Source: Chloroflexota bacterium
GTDB lineage: Bacteria > Chloroflexota > Anaerolineae > Anaerolineales > Villigracilaceae
Assembly: GCA_021796315.1 (NCBI GenBank)
Contig: JAJYOH010000461.1
Span: forward strand, 1 to 5,117
DNA: 5,117 bases
Reading direction: 5' to 3'
How positions within the stretch are numbered: the first letter of the stretch is position 1; every line of letters begins with the position of its first letter. The translations under genes were made by a program, and so were the position numbers. This document shows positions 4,490 through 5,117 of this stretch, one piece after another. Under the pieces are notes generated by a model that searched no databases, had not been told where the DNA came from, and worked only from the letters and a program-made list of their open reading frames with translations.

Positions 4490-5117
4490 TCTATCTTAAC
4501 TCTGATTTCAAGCTCCTCCCCCATCTTCGGCTCATCATCCAAATAAAAATACAGACCGTTATCCAGCGTGACTTTAAACCGATCCTGCTGGAAGATGACA
4601 TCATTGACTTGGCCGCGAATTATATTCGCTTCTTCCCGGATGCTTCGACTTTGCTCAGCACGAGCCTCAAGCGAGCGCGCCAGCAAATGGATTTTTTCTC
4701 CCGCCTGATGCTTGTGCCCGCAATTCACGTCGAAGATGCCGAACTTTGTTTCAACTTTCCAACCTTCAACCTTCAAACCTTCAATTACATTTCCCAACCC
4801 CAAAAATTCCGCCGCCCACACAGACCCCGGATTGCCCCACACCTCGGCGGGACTCCCTGCGCGCACAATCTGGCCAGCGTGCAAAAGCAACACGCGATCT
4901 GCGATGGTAAAGGCTTCTTCCTGATCGTGTGTGACATAAATGGCAGGAATGCCGGTACGATGCAGGATGTCGCGCAGTTGATTAAGCAGGCCTTCGCGCA
5001 AGGCCCGATCCAGGGCGCCGAGCGGCTCGTCGAACATCAAGAGTCGCGGGCGCGGAGCCAACGCGCGCGCCAGCGCCACGCGCTGTTGTTCGCCGCCGGA
5101 TAAGTCTGTGACTTTGC
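4477..5117 (-). CDS. ABC transporter ATP-binding protein, FbpC/PotA/CysA type, 5' truncated
   Basis: The C-terminal 212 residues lie in the window; the N-terminal part with Walker A and the Q-loop is beyond the right edge. The fragment opens with KVTD then the ABC signature LSGGEQQRVALARALAP (5-21), Walker B and D-loop LLMFDEPLGALD (25-36) and the switch His63 in YVTHDQEEAF. After about residue 100 comes a TOBE-like region (LGLGNVIEG, then KFGIFDV, and RGQVNDVIFQQDRFKVTL) that in this family senses or shapes substrate control. This architecture belongs to importers for iron(III), polyamines, sulfate, molybdate or thiamine; the partner permease and binding protein are not in view, so the substrate cannot be given. 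The GTG at 5079 is the valine inside the signature motif and is not a start codon. A stretch of 7-8 bp repeats (4749-4786) lies in the TOBE part. Confidence 0.93.
   Translation of the reverse strand, partial: KVTDLSGGEQQRVALARALAPRPRLLMFDEPLGALDRALREGLLNQLRDILHRTGIPAIYVTHDQEEAFTIADRVLLLHAGQIVRAGSPAEVWGNPGSVWAAEFLGLGNVIEGLKVEGWKVETKFGIFDVNCGHKHQAGEKIHLLARSLEARAEQSRSIREEANIIRGQVNDVIFQQDRFKVTLDNGLYFYLDDEPKMGEELEIRVKIECLE
4749..4786. repeat. Degenerate 7-8 bp tandem repeat within the ABC gene
   Basis: Five near-identical units follow one another on the plus strand: TTTCAAC, TTTCCAAC, CTTCAAC, CTTCAAAC, CTTCAATT. In the coding (minus) direction they read as GAAGGTT-like units and encode the stretch around IEGLKVEGWKVET. 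The total length keeps the reading frame although unit lengths alternate between 7 and 8 bases. It may be a seeded simple repeat or a chance of codon choice. Confidence 0.5.

Noticed and set aside
5077..5079. GTG as start of the ABC ATPase
   Set aside because: Upstream codons in the same frame encode LSGGEQQR of the ABC signature, so the gene is open to the window edge.
1..5117. CRISPR array, tRNA, rRNA, insertion sequence or phage genes
   Set aside because: No spaced direct repeats, tRNA-like cloverleaf, transposase motifs or terminal inverted repeats were seen on either strand.

Overview
The window holds nine protein genes (two cut by the window edges) and no RNA gene, CRISPR array or insertion sequence that I can see. 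Gene content and style suggest a member of Chloroflexota, most likely an Anaerolineae-type anaerobe: a group III (mixed-substrate family) phosphofructokinase, a [NiFe]-hydrogenase maturation cluster, DUF2085 and DUF4126 membrane proteins, a tiny single-span protein with a CCCC run, and what looks like a leaderless gene. The taxon is an inference from gene style, not from a marker gene.

Left part (1-2228, minus strand): a tight run read right to left as pfkA - hypA - hypB - hypF (hypF cut at the left edge). Gaps are 5, 30 and 1 bp, so this is very probably one transcript that starts in the divergent intergenic region at about 2229-2323. HypA and HypB deliver nickel to the hydrogenase large subunit, and HypF starts CN ligand synthesis. 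hypC, hypD, hypE and any hydrogenase subunits would have to lie outside the window. The phosphofructokinase at the head of the run couples a glycolytic enzyme to hydrogenase maturation.

Middle part (2288-3993, plus strand): a consensus-like promoter (TTGCTT, 17 bp, TATAAT) sits directly in front of a DUF2085 membrane protein gene, with the predicted transcription start at or next to its ATG. It is followed 9 bp later by a DUF4126 membrane protein gene and then, after a 74-bp gap with a perfect 8-bp dyad, by a 58-residue single-span protein. This is a compact membrane-protein cassette of unknown function. It ends at a strong 13-bp inverted repeat (4006-4041).

Right part (4022-5117, minus strand): a 5'-truncated ABC-transporter ATPase of the FbpC/PotA/CysA type with a C-terminal TOBE region, followed with overlap by a DUF402 (nucleoside phosphate hydrolase-like) gene. 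The last codons of the DUF402 gene form one arm of the inverted repeat, so the two convergent units appear to share a two-way terminator. Every stretch over 100 bp is accounted for by a gene.
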